DNA of 64,000 nt from Caballeronia glathei (GTDB taxonomy: Bacteria > Pseudomonadota > Gammaproteobacteria > Burkholderiales > Burkholderiaceae): contig NZ_JFHC01000045.1 of the NCBI RefSeq assembly GCF_000698595.1, forward strand, positions 1 to 64,000. The letters are read 5' to 3'. The notes beneath the pieces were generated by a model. It did no database searches. It saw only the letters and a list, made by a program, of their open reading frames with translations, and had not been told where the DNA came from. This document shows, in pieces, positions 45,335 to 54,872 of the stretch. Positions within the stretch are counted from its first letter, which is position 1, and each line of letters starts with the position of its first letter. The translations under genes and the position numbers were made by a program.

Positions 45335-47782
45335 TCATGGCGCCGTGGCGGCGCTTGCGGGTGTGTCGAGCGGATCGGGTGTCGGTGCGATGTCGTCCGG
45401 GTGCATGACATCGGGCGCAGGCTCGCCCGCCTGCGGCCCGCTCGCCTCGGAGGCGAGCGGGTATATCGGCGGCTGCGCCGGTGCCGACGCAGCGGTCTCC
45501 TGCGGCGGCGGGGCATCCTGAACGGCGGGCCGGGGCGCGGTGCGGCGCACGGCGCTGCGCGGTTCGGGCGCCGCGTGCGGTTCAGGCGCCGGCGCAAACC
45601 AATGCCCGAACCAGTCGTGCAGCTTCGTGCGCAGCAGCGAGTCCGCAAAGCCCGGTTCGGTCTCGATCGCGAACCGGGCGCGCGGATCGACGATGCGCGA
45701 GCGCAGCGAACGCTGAAAGAAATCTCCGACGATCGGCAATGCGCTGTGCGCCCCCTGCCCCCAATAGTCGCTGCGCAGCGTCACACGGCTGTCGTTGAAG
45801 CCGACCCACGCCCCCGCCACCAGTTGCGGATGCATCAGGATGAACCAGCCGTCGGCGTTGTCCTGCGTCGTGCCGGTCTTGCCGGCGACATCGCCGCGGA
45901 TGCCGAAGCGGCTGCGGATGCTCGTGCCCGTGCCGCGATCGATCACGGCGCGCATCGCATCAAGCAGTTTCACCGTGGCGTTCGCAGAGAGCACCTGCTC
46001 CGGCGGCACGGGATCGAACTGCGCCAGCACTTCGCCCTTGCGGTCCTCGATGCGCGTGACGAGCACCGGCTCGACATGACCGCCGCCGTTGGCGATCGTG
46101 CCATAGGCCGAGACCATCTCCTTGAGCGTCACCGGGCTCGTTCCGAGCGCGAGCGACGGCACGACGTCGAGCTGGCTTTCGCGCACGCCCATCGCGCGCG
46201 CGAGTCTCGCGACCCGGGCCGGGCCGACGTCCTGCATCAGCTGCGCGGTGATGCGGTTCTTCGAATAGGCAAGCCCGTCGCGCAGGCTCACGGCGCGGCC
46301 GCTGGGCGGCGAGTCGTCGGTCGGCCGCCAGATTTCGCCGCCCGCGAGGGGAATTTCCACCGGCTGATCGATGAAGGTGTCGTCGGGGTTCGCGCCCTGC
46401 TCGAAAGCCGCGCCGTAGACGAACGGCTTGAACGTGGAGCCCGGCTGGCGGCGTGCCTGCTGCACGTGATCGAACGGATCGTTGACGAAGTCGCGGCTGC
46501 CCACCCACGCGCGGATCTGGCCGTTGCGCGGGTCGAGCGCGAGAAACGCGGCCTGCACGCGGGTCTTCGTCTCGCATAGCGTCTTCATGAACGGGCGGTC
46601 CGACGACAGCCGCTTTTGCGCTTCCTCCTCCGTCAGCCCCGCGTCCCTCGCCGCGCGATAGTCGGGCGTCTCGCGCACGAACGCACGCACGATGTCCGGA
46701 TTCCCCGCGGCGCAGCCGGCGCGCGCACCCCACGCCGCATTGGCGATGGACTGCAGCTGGTTGCCCTGCCACACCACCGCCTGCGTCGCCATGGCCTGCA
46801 GGCGCGAATCGATGGTCGTGCGCACGACGAGGCCGTCGGAGTAGATGTTGTAGTCGTTGGCATCGGCCCAGGCGATCAGCCATTTGCGCAACTGCTGCGC
46901 GAAGTGCGGCGCGCGGCCGGGCGCCTCGGTCTGCCGTTCGAAATCGATCCTCAAGGGACGGCGCTTCAGCGATTCATAGGTTGCAGGCGCGAGGTGTCCG
47001 AACTTCACCATCTGCGCGAGCACGGTATTGCGCCGCTGCAACGCGCGCTCGGGGTTGATCACCGGGTTGTAGTAGCTGTTGCCCTTCAGCATGCCGATGA
47101 GCGTCGCGCTTTCGAGCACGTCGAGACGGCCGGCGGATTTGTCGAAGTACGTGCGCGCCGCCATCTCGATGCCGTAGGCGTTGTACAGGAACGGCACCGT
47201 GTTGAGATACGTTTCGAGAATCTCTTCCTTCGTGTAGACGGCCTCGATCTTGAACGCGGTGACCGCTTCCTTGAGCTTGCGCGTGAGCGTCGCCGAGCGG
47301 CCGACTTCATCGGGGTAGAGATTGCGGGCAAGCTGCTGGGTGATGGTCGAGCCGCCCTGGCGGTCGCCCGAGAACGTGTGCAGCGCGGCCGATGCCGTGC
47401 GCCGCCAGTCGAGACCGTGATGCTGATAGAAGCGGTGATCCTCGGTGGCGACGAGCGCCTCGACGACGTGCGGCGATATCTGCGGCAGTCCGACCCACGC
47501 ACGGTTGGCCGGCTTGAATTCAGCGAGCAGCTTGCCGTCCGCCGACAGCACCTGCGCGGGCTGCTCGACCTTCGCCTTGCGGATGTCGCCGATGCCCGGA
47601 GTAAAGGGGATCAGGATGAGCACGTAGGCCAGGAAGAACGCGGGCACGGCAGCCATCGTCCACATGACGCCGCGGCGCGTGGGATGGCGCAGGTGGTGCA
47701 GGCCGCTTGCGACGAGGGGCCTCACGCGGGCCAGCCCGGACGAACAACGGGCCTCTATGGATGCTAGGTCTGGGCGCTTCAC
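45335..47782 (-). CDS. Bifunctional penicillin-binding protein (PBP1a/1b-type)
   Basis: An 815-residue peptidoglycan synthase. A single membrane anchor lies at about 41-60. The glycosyltransferase-51 domain follows, with Glu114 in EDHRFYQHHG and GGSTITQQLARN. The transpeptidase domain carries SxxK in PGSTFKPF, SKN in YSKNRI and KTGTTQ. A Pro/Ala-rich tail of about 70 residues ends the protein. The start is GTG at 47782 with a weak ribosome site; a short cytoplasmic N terminus before the anchor fits the family. Confidence 0.9.
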   Translation of the reverse strand: MKRPDLASIEARCSSGLARVRPLVASGLHHLRHPTRRGVMWTMAAVPAFFLAYVLILIPFTPGIGDIRKAKVEQPAQVLSADGKLLAEFKPANRAWVGLPQISPHVVEALVATEDHRFYQHHGLDWRRTASAALHTFSGDRQGGSTITQQLARNLYPDEVGRSATLTRKLKEAVTAFKIEAVYTKEEILETYLNTVPFLYNAYGIEMAARTYFDKSAGRLDVLESATLIGMLKGNSYYNPVINPERALQRRNTVLAQMVKFGHLAPATYESLKRRPLRIDFERQTEAPGRAPHFAQQLRKWLIAWADANDYNIYSDGLVVRTTIDSRLQAMATQAVVWQGNQLQSIANAAWGARAGCAAGNPDIVRAFVRETPDYRAARDAGLTEEEAQKRLSSDRPFMKTLCETKTRVQAAFLALDPRNGQIRAWVGSRDFVNDPFDHVQQARRQPGSTFKPFVYGAAFEQGANPDDTFIDQPVEIPLAGGEIWRPTDDSPPSGRAVSLRDGLAYSKNRITAQLMQDVGPARVARLARAMGVRESQLDVVPSLALGTSPVTLKEMVSAYGTIANGGGHVEPVLVTRIEDRKGEVLAQFDPVPPEQVLSANATVKLLDAMRAVIDRGTGTSIRSRFGIRGDVAGKTGTTQDNADGWFILMHPQLVAGAWVGFNDSRVTLRSDYWGQGAHSALPIVGDFFQRSLRSRIVDPRARFAIETEPGFADSLLRTKLHDWFGHWFAPAPEPHAAPEPRSAVRRTAPRPAVQDAPPPQETAASAPAQPPIYPLASEASGPQAGEPAPDVMHPDDIAPTPDPLDTPASAATAP

Positions 47783-48088
47783 ACTGGCTTACCGACTGCT
47801 GAAAAGGGTGAATCCTATCAAACGTGAGCGGCAGGCCTGCGATTTTGGGGTTCGGGAATGCGGCGAACAGACGGGAAAAGCGCCAGCCGTTGTGACGCTC
47901 GTGAATCGCTTTCGGGGAGGGTCCGGTATTGAAGGCCGTGGCTCAAGAGAGCCGGATGGCCCGTGCAGGCGGAGATACGCCGCCCGCCGGGCTACCTGCG
48001 GCCTACAGGCTCATCGAAGAGGGGTGGCGATACGGATACTGAAGATCCGGCTCACAAGCCCGACATCGATCACGGACACCGATTTCTA
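47783..48088. other. Intergenic stretch
   Basis: No gene, RNA or clear promoter element recognised between the PBP gene and the isochorismatase-like gene. Confidence 0.4.
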
Positions 48089-48655
48089 TCAAGCAGCCTT
48101 TCGCCCCTCGGAGGCCAGATACGCCGCCGTCGATAAAACGTCCGCGTAGCCGAAGCTAAGTGCAGCCATGAATGCTGCATGTACCTGCGATGCGGGCACG
48201 CTCACGCCATTGAACTCGAGATCGTGCGTGGCGCACGCATCGTGAATGACCGTCGTGTTGTAGCCGAAATCGTCTGAGGCGCGAGTCACCGCGTCGATGC
48301 ACATATGGCTCATGTTTCCGACTACCACGACATCTTCGATTCCATGAGCGTCCAGAACCTGCCGGAGGTCGGTCTCGCGAAAGGGATTCATGTAATGTTT
48401 GACGATCACACGCTCGTGGGGCAGGTTCGCGGTCTTCGGGTGCAGCTGAGCGCCGTCGGTATTGGGTACGAAGAACGGAGCATCCTTCGCCAGGGTTTCA
48501 TGGCGGATGTGTACGATGAGGTCACCGTTCGTTCTTGCCGCATTGATCACATGGCGGGCGTTATCCGCCGCTGCGTCGACGCCGTCGAGTACCCATTTAC
48601 CTCCTGGGAAGTAGTCGTTCTGGATATCGACCACAATAATTGCCTGCTTCGTCAT
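48089..48655 (-). CDS. Isochorismatase-like cysteine hydrolase
   Basis: A 188-residue hydrolase with the Asp10-Lys86-Cys119 triad (VVDIQNDYF, ERVIVKHYM, NMSHMCIDAV). The family covers nicotinamidases, N-carbamoylsarcosine amidases and related amidases. GGAGG is 5-9 nt before the ATG at 48655; a longer frame to 48760 is not needed. Substrate unknown; no pathway partner adjacent. Confidence 0.88.
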   Translation of the reverse strand: MTKQAIIVVDIQNDYFPGGKWVLDGVDAAADNARHVINAARTNGDLIVHIRHETLAKDAPFFVPNTDGAQLHPKTANLPHERVIVKHYMNPFRETDLRQVLDAHGIEDVVVVGNMSHMCIDAVTRASDDFGYNTTVIHDACATHDLEFNGVSVPASQVHAAFMAALSFGYADVLSTAAYLASEGRKAA

Positions 48656-48924
48656 CTTGCCTCCACTCGGGATGTGCGTGAAATCCGGGCGCCATGGGCG
48701 ATCCGGGAATGTGCCAAACGCGCTTGCACGCCTTTCGCGGGCGCAGCACCGTTGCCGCACCGTTGAGCGCTATATTGCTTTAATCACGCGACCGGCGGAA
48801 CGAGCGAATTGCAGAATGCACTGTTCGCACAATGAGAGGAATGCCATTGATTGCCGCTGCACCAGGCGGCGCCTGGCGTGACTTTATTTATGCCCGCGCA
48901 TGCTCTCGGGTCGAGAGCATGCGG
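48656..48924. other. Intergenic stretch
   Basis: No gene seen. The composition falls in GC towards the orphan gene on the left boundary. Confidence 0.35.
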
Positions 48925-49818
48925 TCACTCGAAGAACGCGTCGTCGATCGGAACGTTCCGGGTCTGCCACCGCCGTTGTGCTGCCAGAACCTTCTCGCGG
49001 CTATGGAAATAGGGGCTCATCCACCATGGAGCGCTGATTCCCCGGTGCCTTTCTCCCGTTGCACTCTCCGCGTTCAGCTTGTCGATATGGTGATACAGCA
49101 CGTGGTCGACTGCTTTCTTGTTGTCATCCAGCACGCCGATGGATGACACCTGCATGATTCGAGGAATGACCGAATTGTGGAACGCAATTTCGCACTCGGA
49201 ACAGCTGGCCCACGCAGCGGGCCGATACAGCGCCGGCCATGCATTCTGGATCAGGCCCGTCAGATCGCCGCCGACCCGAACGACACCCTGGTCGATTTCA
49301 GTCACGGACTTGTTCCTGAACTTGCGCTCGACCGGATGCCAATATTGGAAAAGATAGTTTGCCGCGAAAAAGCAGTGGACATCCTGCGTCAGTGTCAGCT
49401 GGACCACGCGGCGGAAATCGTTTGCATGCGTACCGGCCCTGCCCTTGTTCTCCAGCGTGAAGAAACTGTAGTCATCCTCGATGTGCCCGCCGACCATCTG
49501 CCTCGTCACCCAATCGGCGCTGCTGGTGACGTGCAGAAGGCGAGTTCCCTTCATCAGCACGCCCACCGGCACGTGACGAATGAAATCGTTTATGTTTCGG
49601 CGCTGAAGTTTGCTGATGTCGCGATTCGCACCGGTGCGCTCGATCAATGCCTTCTTCCAGTCCCCGGCCACAACCGTGCCGCCCTTATGGGCAAATCCCC
49701 CGGGAGTCGCATCCTTCGCGTCGCTCCCCATAAAGGCACATTCTTTGCAACCGACGCACGCCTCAGTCAGTGTCGTCGTACCAATCTTTTCGGATGAAGC
49801 AATCCAGGATGTACTCAT
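48925..49818 (-). CDS. Orphan Cys-rich hypothetical protein
   Basis: A 297-residue soluble protein of unknown family. Two Cys clusters stand out: CVGCKEC near residues 20-26 and CSEC near residue 210, which could bind a metal or cluster. Otherwise it is basic and His/Trp-rich towards the C terminus (HRGISAPWWMSPYFHSREK). The ATG at 49818 was chosen because it begins MSTSWIASSEK; a frame to 49953 also exists, and AAGGA sits 14 nt before 49818, which is too far. Lower GC than its neighbours and no operon partner, so likely acquired. Confidence 0.6.
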   Translation of the reverse strand: MSTSWIASSEKIGTTTLTEACVGCKECAFMGSDAKDATPGGFAHKGGTVVAGDWKKALIERTGANRDISKLQRRNINDFIRHVPVGVLMKGTRLLHVTSSADWVTRQMVGGHIEDDYSFFTLENKGRAGTHANDFRRVVQLTLTQDVHCFFAANYLFQYWHPVERKFRNKSVTEIDQGVVRVGGDLTGLIQNAWPALYRPAAWASCSECEIAFHNSVIPRIMQVSSIGVLDDNKKAVDHVLYHHIDKLNAESATGERHRGISAPWWMSPYFHSREKVLAAQRRWQTRNVPIDDAFFE

Positions 49819-50215
49819 GCGTTGATCATTTTTCCTTGGGGTTGAACAATGCGTGAACTTCATTTCCGCAATTCTCGCTACTCGTCCAAGGACAACAACC
49901 GAGCAATCCGGATTATTCCATGCTCTTCCAAAGGCAAGCGTTGAATGGGACACACCGCGCGATGGTCACGACCGCGAAGGGGCGCGCACGAGCGAGGTTG
50001 ATCGCCGCGCTCTTCCGCGTCGAAACGCTTGACGGCAATGTTTGGCGTTTGTGCTTCTCGCCGGCGCTCGTTCAGTCGCCTGATCGTTTCATGGGCGGGA
50101 CGTCGGGTGTGCGAATCACGCCACGGGGCCAAGGCGTACCTTCATGACCGCTGGCACAGCATCCCGCCGCCGGGATCATGGTGATCCCGGCACCCGGCCC
50201 GCGCCCTCATCGACC
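49819..50215. other. Intergenic stretch with one hairpin
   Basis: No supported gene. At 50169-50191 GCCGGGATCA-TGG-TGATCCCGGC forms a 10-bp stem with a 3-nt loop, 25 bp after the DUF4148 stop; no T run, so terminator function is possible but unproven. Confidence 0.4.
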
Positions 50216-50482
50216 TCAATTCCCCGCCCCCCGATACAACTGCTCCATACGCCGCGCACTTGCGGTATCGCGGGAATCGGCAAGGTCCTGATAAACCTGC
50301 GCACGCGTCTTGCCACCGGCGGCGGGCGACCCCGACTGTGACTTCGAAGCGGACGCCCCGCCAATCGAGGTATCCGTCATGGAATTCTGCTGCGACGAGG
50401 GGGCCATGTAGGCCGTCTGCGCGCATACCGCGAGGGAGGCGGCACCCATGATGCCACCGACGAGTAACCGGGCGACTGTCAT
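50216..50482 (-). CDS. DUF4148-type small exported protein
   Basis: An 88-residue protein with a signal peptide (MTVARLLVGGIMGAASLAVCA, cleavage near residue 21), a Ser-rich middle and the C-terminal KTRAQVYQDLADSRDTASARRMEQLYRG segment that resembles DUF4148 proteins, common in Burkholderiaceae. A strong AAAGGAG precedes the ATG. Function unknown. Confidence 0.7.
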   Translation of the reverse strand: MTVARLLVGGIMGAASLAVCAQTAYMAPSSQQNSMTDTSIGGASASKSQSGSPAAGGKTRAQVYQDLADSRDTASARRMEQLYRGAGN

Positions 50483-50645
50483 TTCCAGCTCCTTTCAGCA
50501 TGCTGCGCTGCGGGCGCACGGCAAGCGCCTGCCTTCGCCCGACGGCAAAGGTTCAATGACAATTCTAGGTAAACGCCGTCCGGGCGAAACGCCTATTTCC
50601 GCGTCAATGCGGTGCAGGCCGGCGTGCTCCCGCGCACGCGCAGGC

Positions 50646-51792
50646 TCAGCGCGACAATCCGCGCGCGTCGATCGGCCACAGCGTCTCCACGCGCTCGCCG
50701 CGAAAGCACACGTACTCGTCGTAGAGGTTGGCCGTCGGGTCGCAATGGCCAGGAACCAGCAGGACCCGCTCGCCCAGCAGCGCGCCCGCCGTCACCCTCG
50801 CGGTCGCGCACTGCCATCACGCCGTGCTCGTCGTTCGCCGCGATGTAGTCGAGCGGGGCCTCGGCGCGGTCCGCGAGCCACGCGACACGCTTCGGCAATC
50901 CCGAATCCACCGCCACGCCCTTCAGCCCGGCATCGCAGACCGCACGGCCCGGGTGCGTCGCGCTCATGATGGTAGACGCGATATACAGGCTCTGCCGCGG
51001 CCTTCGCATGCCCGACCATTCGAGCGACCCGTAATCGCCGTCCATGAAGATGTAGGAACCGGGCTGAAGCTCCGTGTAGACGCCGCTCCTTGCGTCGAAT
51101 TCGACCGTGCCGGTGCCGCCGCCCGTCACCACCTCGCAGCGCACGCCGCGCGCCTCCAGCGCGCGCAGACTCGCGGCGGCGCGCCCGGCGGCCAGTTGCG
51201 CGGCCTGCCGCCGCTCCGCGTGCGCGGCCACGTGCTGCGCGCCACCGTGATACGCCTGAATGCCGCCAAAGCGCAGCGCCGGCTGCGCCGCGATCGCATC
51301 CACGAGCCGCAGCAGTTGCGTGTCGTCCGTCACGCCGCAACGGCCCTGCCCGACATCCACCTCCGGCAGCACGTCGATCCGCACGCCTGCCCTCGCCGCC
51401 GCCGGGCCGAGCGCCTCGACCTGGGCAACAGCATCGACGCACACGCTCAGGCGCACATGCGCCGCGAGTTCGACCGCCATCGCCGTCTTGTCGGCGCCGA
51501 TGAATTCGTTGCTCACATGAATGTTCGCGATGCCCGCCGCAGCGAACGGATACGCCTCGCTGAGCTTCTGGCAGCACACGCCCTTCGCGCCGGCCGCGAT
51601 CTGGCGCTTCGCGATCTCGCTCGACTTGTGCGCCTTCGCGTGCGGCCTGAGCGTGACGCCTGCGGCGGCGGCGAACTCCGCCATCTGCCGCACGTTGGAT
51701 TCGAACGCGTCGAGATCGATGACGAGCGACGGCGTGCCGATCGCATCGAGCGGGTCGCCGGGTCGCGCCGGCGCGGGAGGAACGAGCTTCAA
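50646..51792 (-). pseudogene. D-threonine aldolase/D-serine dehydratase-like gene with a 3' frameshift
   Basis: The N-terminal alanine-racemase-like PLP domain is intact (TPSLVIDLDAFESNVRQMAEF, PHAKAHKSSEIAKRQ with PLP Lys, YHGGAQH). After about residue 330 the open frame turns into an Arg-rich tail ending at 50593. In the next frame the expected ending reads VTAGALLGERVLLVPGHCDPT and stops at 50646, with the metal-binding His/Asp pair. Deleting one G in the GGG run (plus 50795-50797) restores it. Start is TTG at 51792 with AGGAG 8 nt upstream. Last gene of the aminotransferase operon. Either a real mutation or a sequencing error. Confidence 0.8.
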
Positions 51793-51823
51793 ACGATATC
51801 TCCTGGTTCAGGCAGGCCTGCGG

Positions 51824-54800
51824 TCAAAGCGCGAGCGCCAGCACGCGCGCGACGTGAAGCGCCTCGGTCTGCGCGCCGTCGTGAATCTGATGGCGGCAGC
51901 TCGTGCCGTCGGCGACCACGATGTCGGCGGCATCGGCCTGCCGGACGGCGGGCAGCAGCGACAGCTCCGCCATCGCCTTCGACGCCTCGTAGTGCTCCGC
52001 CTCGTAGCCGAAACTGCCCGCCATACCGCAGCACGACGATTCGATCGTCTTCACCTCCAGCTGCGGAATCCAGCCGAGCACCGTCTGCACGGGGCGGAAT
52101 GCATCGAACGCCTTCTGGTGGCAGTGTCCGTGGACCCACGCGCGCGGCGCGTCAAGCGGCCTGAGCGTCAGCTGGAAGCGGCCCTCGGCCCGCTCGCGCA
52201 CGAGAAACTCCTCGAAGAGAAATGCCTGCTTCGAGAGCGCGAGCGCGTCTTCGCCGTAGCCATATTGAAGGAACTCGTCGCGCAGGGTCAAGAGACAGGA
52301 CGGCTCCAGCCCGACCACCGGCACGCCGCGCTGCACGTACGGCCTGAACGTGTCGAGCATGCGGCGCGCTTCCTGCTTCGCCTCGTCGACGAGGCCCGCG
52401 GCGAGGAACGTGCGGCCGCAGCACACCGGCCGCTCGCCCTCGCGCACGTTGAAATGCACCTTGTATCCCGCGGCTTCGAGCACCTTCTGTGCGGCGCGCG
52501 CGTTCTCGGGCTCGAAGTTGTCATTGAAGGTATCGACGAACAGCATGACCTCGCGCACGGCCTGCGGAGTTGCGCGAGACGCGGCATCGGCGAGAAACGA
52601 CTTGCGAAAGCGCGGCAGCGAGCGTTCGCGCGCAAGACCGATCCTGCGCTTGACGAGGTTCGAGAGCACCGGGATACGCTCGGCAAGCGCCATGAGCGCC
52701 GGCACGCGTGCCACGTAGCGCGCATACCGCGGCATGAACGCGACGAGCCGCTCCCGCACTCCGATGCCGTGCCGCTTCGTCCACGCGGCGCGCGCCTCGA
52801 TCTTGAACTTCGCCATGTCGACGCCGGTCGGGCAGTCGCGCTTGCAGCCCTTGCACGACACGCAAAGATCGAGCGTCTCCTTCACGTCGGCGCTCGCGAG
52901 ACCCTCGTCGCCGAGCTGCCCGGAGATCGCGAGGCGCAGCGTGTTCGCCCGTCCTCGCGTGACGTGCTGCTCGTCCTTCGTCACGCGATAGCTCGGGCAC
53001 ATCGTGCCCGCGTCGAACTTGCGGCAATGACCGTTGTTGTTGCACATCTCGACCGCTTTCGCGAGGCCGCCGCTCAGGTCGCCGCCCGTGCCGGGCGCCG
53101 TTTCCTCGCCCGTCAGCGGATCGCGCCTCACGTTCCACGCCGACCAGTCGAGCGACGGCGTGAACGCCTTTTCCCGGTAGCCCGGCGCAAAGCGGAAGTT
53201 GCGCGCGTCGTCCATTTTCGGCGGACGCACGATCTTGTCGGGATTGAGCCGGTTGCCGGGGTCGAAGAGACTCTTGATCTCGCTGAACGCCTGATTGATG
53301 CGCGGCCCGTACTGCCACGCCACCCATTCGCCGCGGCACAGGCCGTCGCCGTGTTCACCGGAATAGGCGCCCTTGTACTCGCGCACGAGCTCGGCGGCCT
53401 CTTCTGCGATCGCGCGCATTTTCGCGGCGCCGTCGCGGCGCATGTCGAGAATCGGCCGCACGTGCAGCGTGCCGACGCTCGCGTGCGCGTACCACGTGCC
53501 CTCCGTGCCGTGCCGGTGAAAGACCTCGGTGAGACGGTTCGTGTATTCGGCGAGATGTTCGAGCGGCACCGCGCAGTCCTCGATGAACGACACCGGCTTG
53601 CCGTCGCCCTTCATGCTCATCATGATGTTCAGGCCCGCCTTGCGCACGTCCCACAACGCCTTCTGCTCGTTCGCATCGGGCATCTGCACGACCGAGCCCG
53701 GCAGCCCGAGATCGCTCATCAGCTCCGCAAGCTGCGCAAGACGCTGCAACTGCGCGGCGCGATCGTCGCCGGCGAACTCGACGAGCAGGATCGCCTCGGG
53801 ACGGCCGACCAGCGCCTTCTCGATCACCGGCCTGAACGCGGGGTTGCCGATCGCGAGGTCGATCATCGTGCGGTCCACCAGTTCCACCGCCGACGGCGCG
53901 AGCCTGACGATGTGCTGCGTCAGGTCCATCGACTGATAGAAGGTCGGGAAGTTGACCACGCCGAGCGTCTTGTGCCGGGGCAGCGGCGAGAGCCTGAGCG
54001 TGATCTGGCGGCTGAACGCGAGCGTGCCCTCCGAGCCGACCAGAATGTGCGCGAGGTTGGCCGTGCCGTCGTCGGTGTAGGCACGCGGGTTCTGGCAGTC
54101 GAACAGATCGATGTTGTAGCCCGCCACGCGCCGCAGCACCTTCGGCATGCGCTCGGCGATCTCGCTTGCCTCGCGCGCCGCGATGCCCCGCAGGCCATCG
54201 ACGATCCGCGTGAGCCGCTCGCCCTGCGGCGCCTCGCGCAGCGACGCGAAGCGCGCCTCGGTGCCGTCGGCGAGGATCGCGTCGATCGCCGCGACGTTGT
54301 GCACCATGTTGCCGTACTCGATCGAGCGCGAGCCGCAGGAATTGTTGCCCGCCATGCCGCCGATCGTGCATTGCGCGCCCGTCGAAACGTCGACGGGAAA
54401 CCAGAGCCCGTGAGGCTTGAGCCACGCGTTCAGATGATCGAGCACGACGCCCGGCTCGACGGTCACGGTGCGCGCCGCCTCATCGAAGTCGACGATGTTG
54501 TTCAGCCACTTCGACGTATCGACGACGAGCGCCTCGCCCACCGTCTGGCCGCACTGGCTCGTGCCCGCGCCGCGCGCGAGGAGCGGCACGTTCTCGCTCC
54601 TCGCGACGTCGAGCGCGACGCGCAGGTCGTCCTGGTCGCGCGGCACCACGACGCCCACCGGCGTGATCTGGTAGATCGACGCATCGGTGGCGTAGCGCCC
54701 GCGGCTCGCGGCATCGAAGAGCACTTCGCCGCGCATCGCCTCGGAGAGGCGCCGCGCAAGCGGTGTCGACAGACGGCTCGCCGAGGGCACCAGATGGATC

Positions 54801-54835
54801 GGCTTGACGAGCAGATGTGAAGTGGGGTTCGTCAT
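51824..54835 (-). CDS. FAD- and Fe-S-containing D-2-hydroxyacid dehydrogenase (YdiJ/glycolate-oxidase-like)
   Basis: A 1003-residue two-part flavoprotein. Residues about 50-600 hold the PCMH-type FAD domain and its cap (ARGAGTSQCGQTVGEALVVDTSKW, GLWFPVDVSTGAQCTIGGM, HGDGLCRGEWV). The C-terminal third has a ferredoxin motif CVSCKGCKRDCPTG and two CCG domains (PVCCGRTFLAAG, SSCCGMAGSFGYE). The family oxidises D-2-hydroxyacids (glycolate, D-lactate, D-2-hydroxyglutarate). AGGT precedes the ATG at 54835. It lies between the MFS and aldolase-like genes. Confidence 0.88.
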   Translation of the reverse strand: MTNPTSHLLVKPIHLVPSASRLSTPLARRLSEAMRGEVLFDAASRGRYATDASIYQITPVGVVVPRDQDDLRVALDVARSENVPLLARGAGTSQCGQTVGEALVVDTSKWLNNIVDFDEAARTVTVEPGVVLDHLNAWLKPHGLWFPVDVSTGAQCTIGGMAGNNSCGSRSIEYGNMVHNVAAIDAILADGTEARFASLREAPQGERLTRIVDGLRGIAAREASEIAERMPKVLRRVAGYNIDLFDCQNPRAYTDDGTANLAHILVGSEGTLAFSRQITLRLSPLPRHKTLGVVNFPTFYQSMDLTQHIVRLAPSAVELVDRTMIDLAIGNPAFRPVIEKALVGRPEAILLVEFAGDDRAAQLQRLAQLAELMSDLGLPGSVVQMPDANEQKALWDVRKAGLNIMMSMKGDGKPVSFIEDCAVPLEHLAEYTNRLTEVFHRHGTEGTWYAHASVGTLHVRPILDMRRDGAAKMRAIAEEAAELVREYKGAYSGEHGDGLCRGEWVAWQYGPRINQAFSEIKSLFDPGNRLNPDKIVRPPKMDDARNFRFAPGYREKAFTPSLDWSAWNVRRDPLTGEETAPGTGGDLSGGLAKAVEMCNNNGHCRKFDAGTMCPSYRVTKDEQHVTRGRANTLRLAISGQLGDEGLASADVKETLDLCVSCKGCKRDCPTGVDMAKFKIEARAAWTKRHGIGVRERLVAFMPRYARYVARVPALMALAERIPVLSNLVKRRIGLARERSLPRFRKSFLADAASRATPQAVREVMLFVDTFNDNFEPENARAAQKVLEAAGYKVHFNVREGERPVCCGRTFLAAGLVDEAKQEARRMLDTFRPYVQRGVPVVGLEPSCLLTLRDEFLQYGYGEDALALSKQAFLFEEFLVRERAEGRFQLTLRPLDAPRAWVHGHCHQKAFDAFRPVQTVLGWIPQLEVKTIESSCCGMAGSFGYEAEHYEASKAMAELSLLPAVRQADAADIVVADGTSCRHQIHDGAQTEALHVARVLALAL

Positions 54836-54872
54836 GTTGCAACCTGCATTCGATGTGTGAAGCGAGCCCGCC

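Noticed and set aside
49920..50147. 75-codon plus-strand frame between the Cys-rich orphan and DUF4148 genes
   Set aside because: No start signal, no recognisable domain and a composition like intergenic DNA.
51521..54820. Very long plus-strand open frame (about 1100 codons)
   Set aside because: It is antisense to the FAD/Fe-S dehydrogenase, is rich in Arg/His/Glu/Val as expected from GC-rich complement, and shows no domain.
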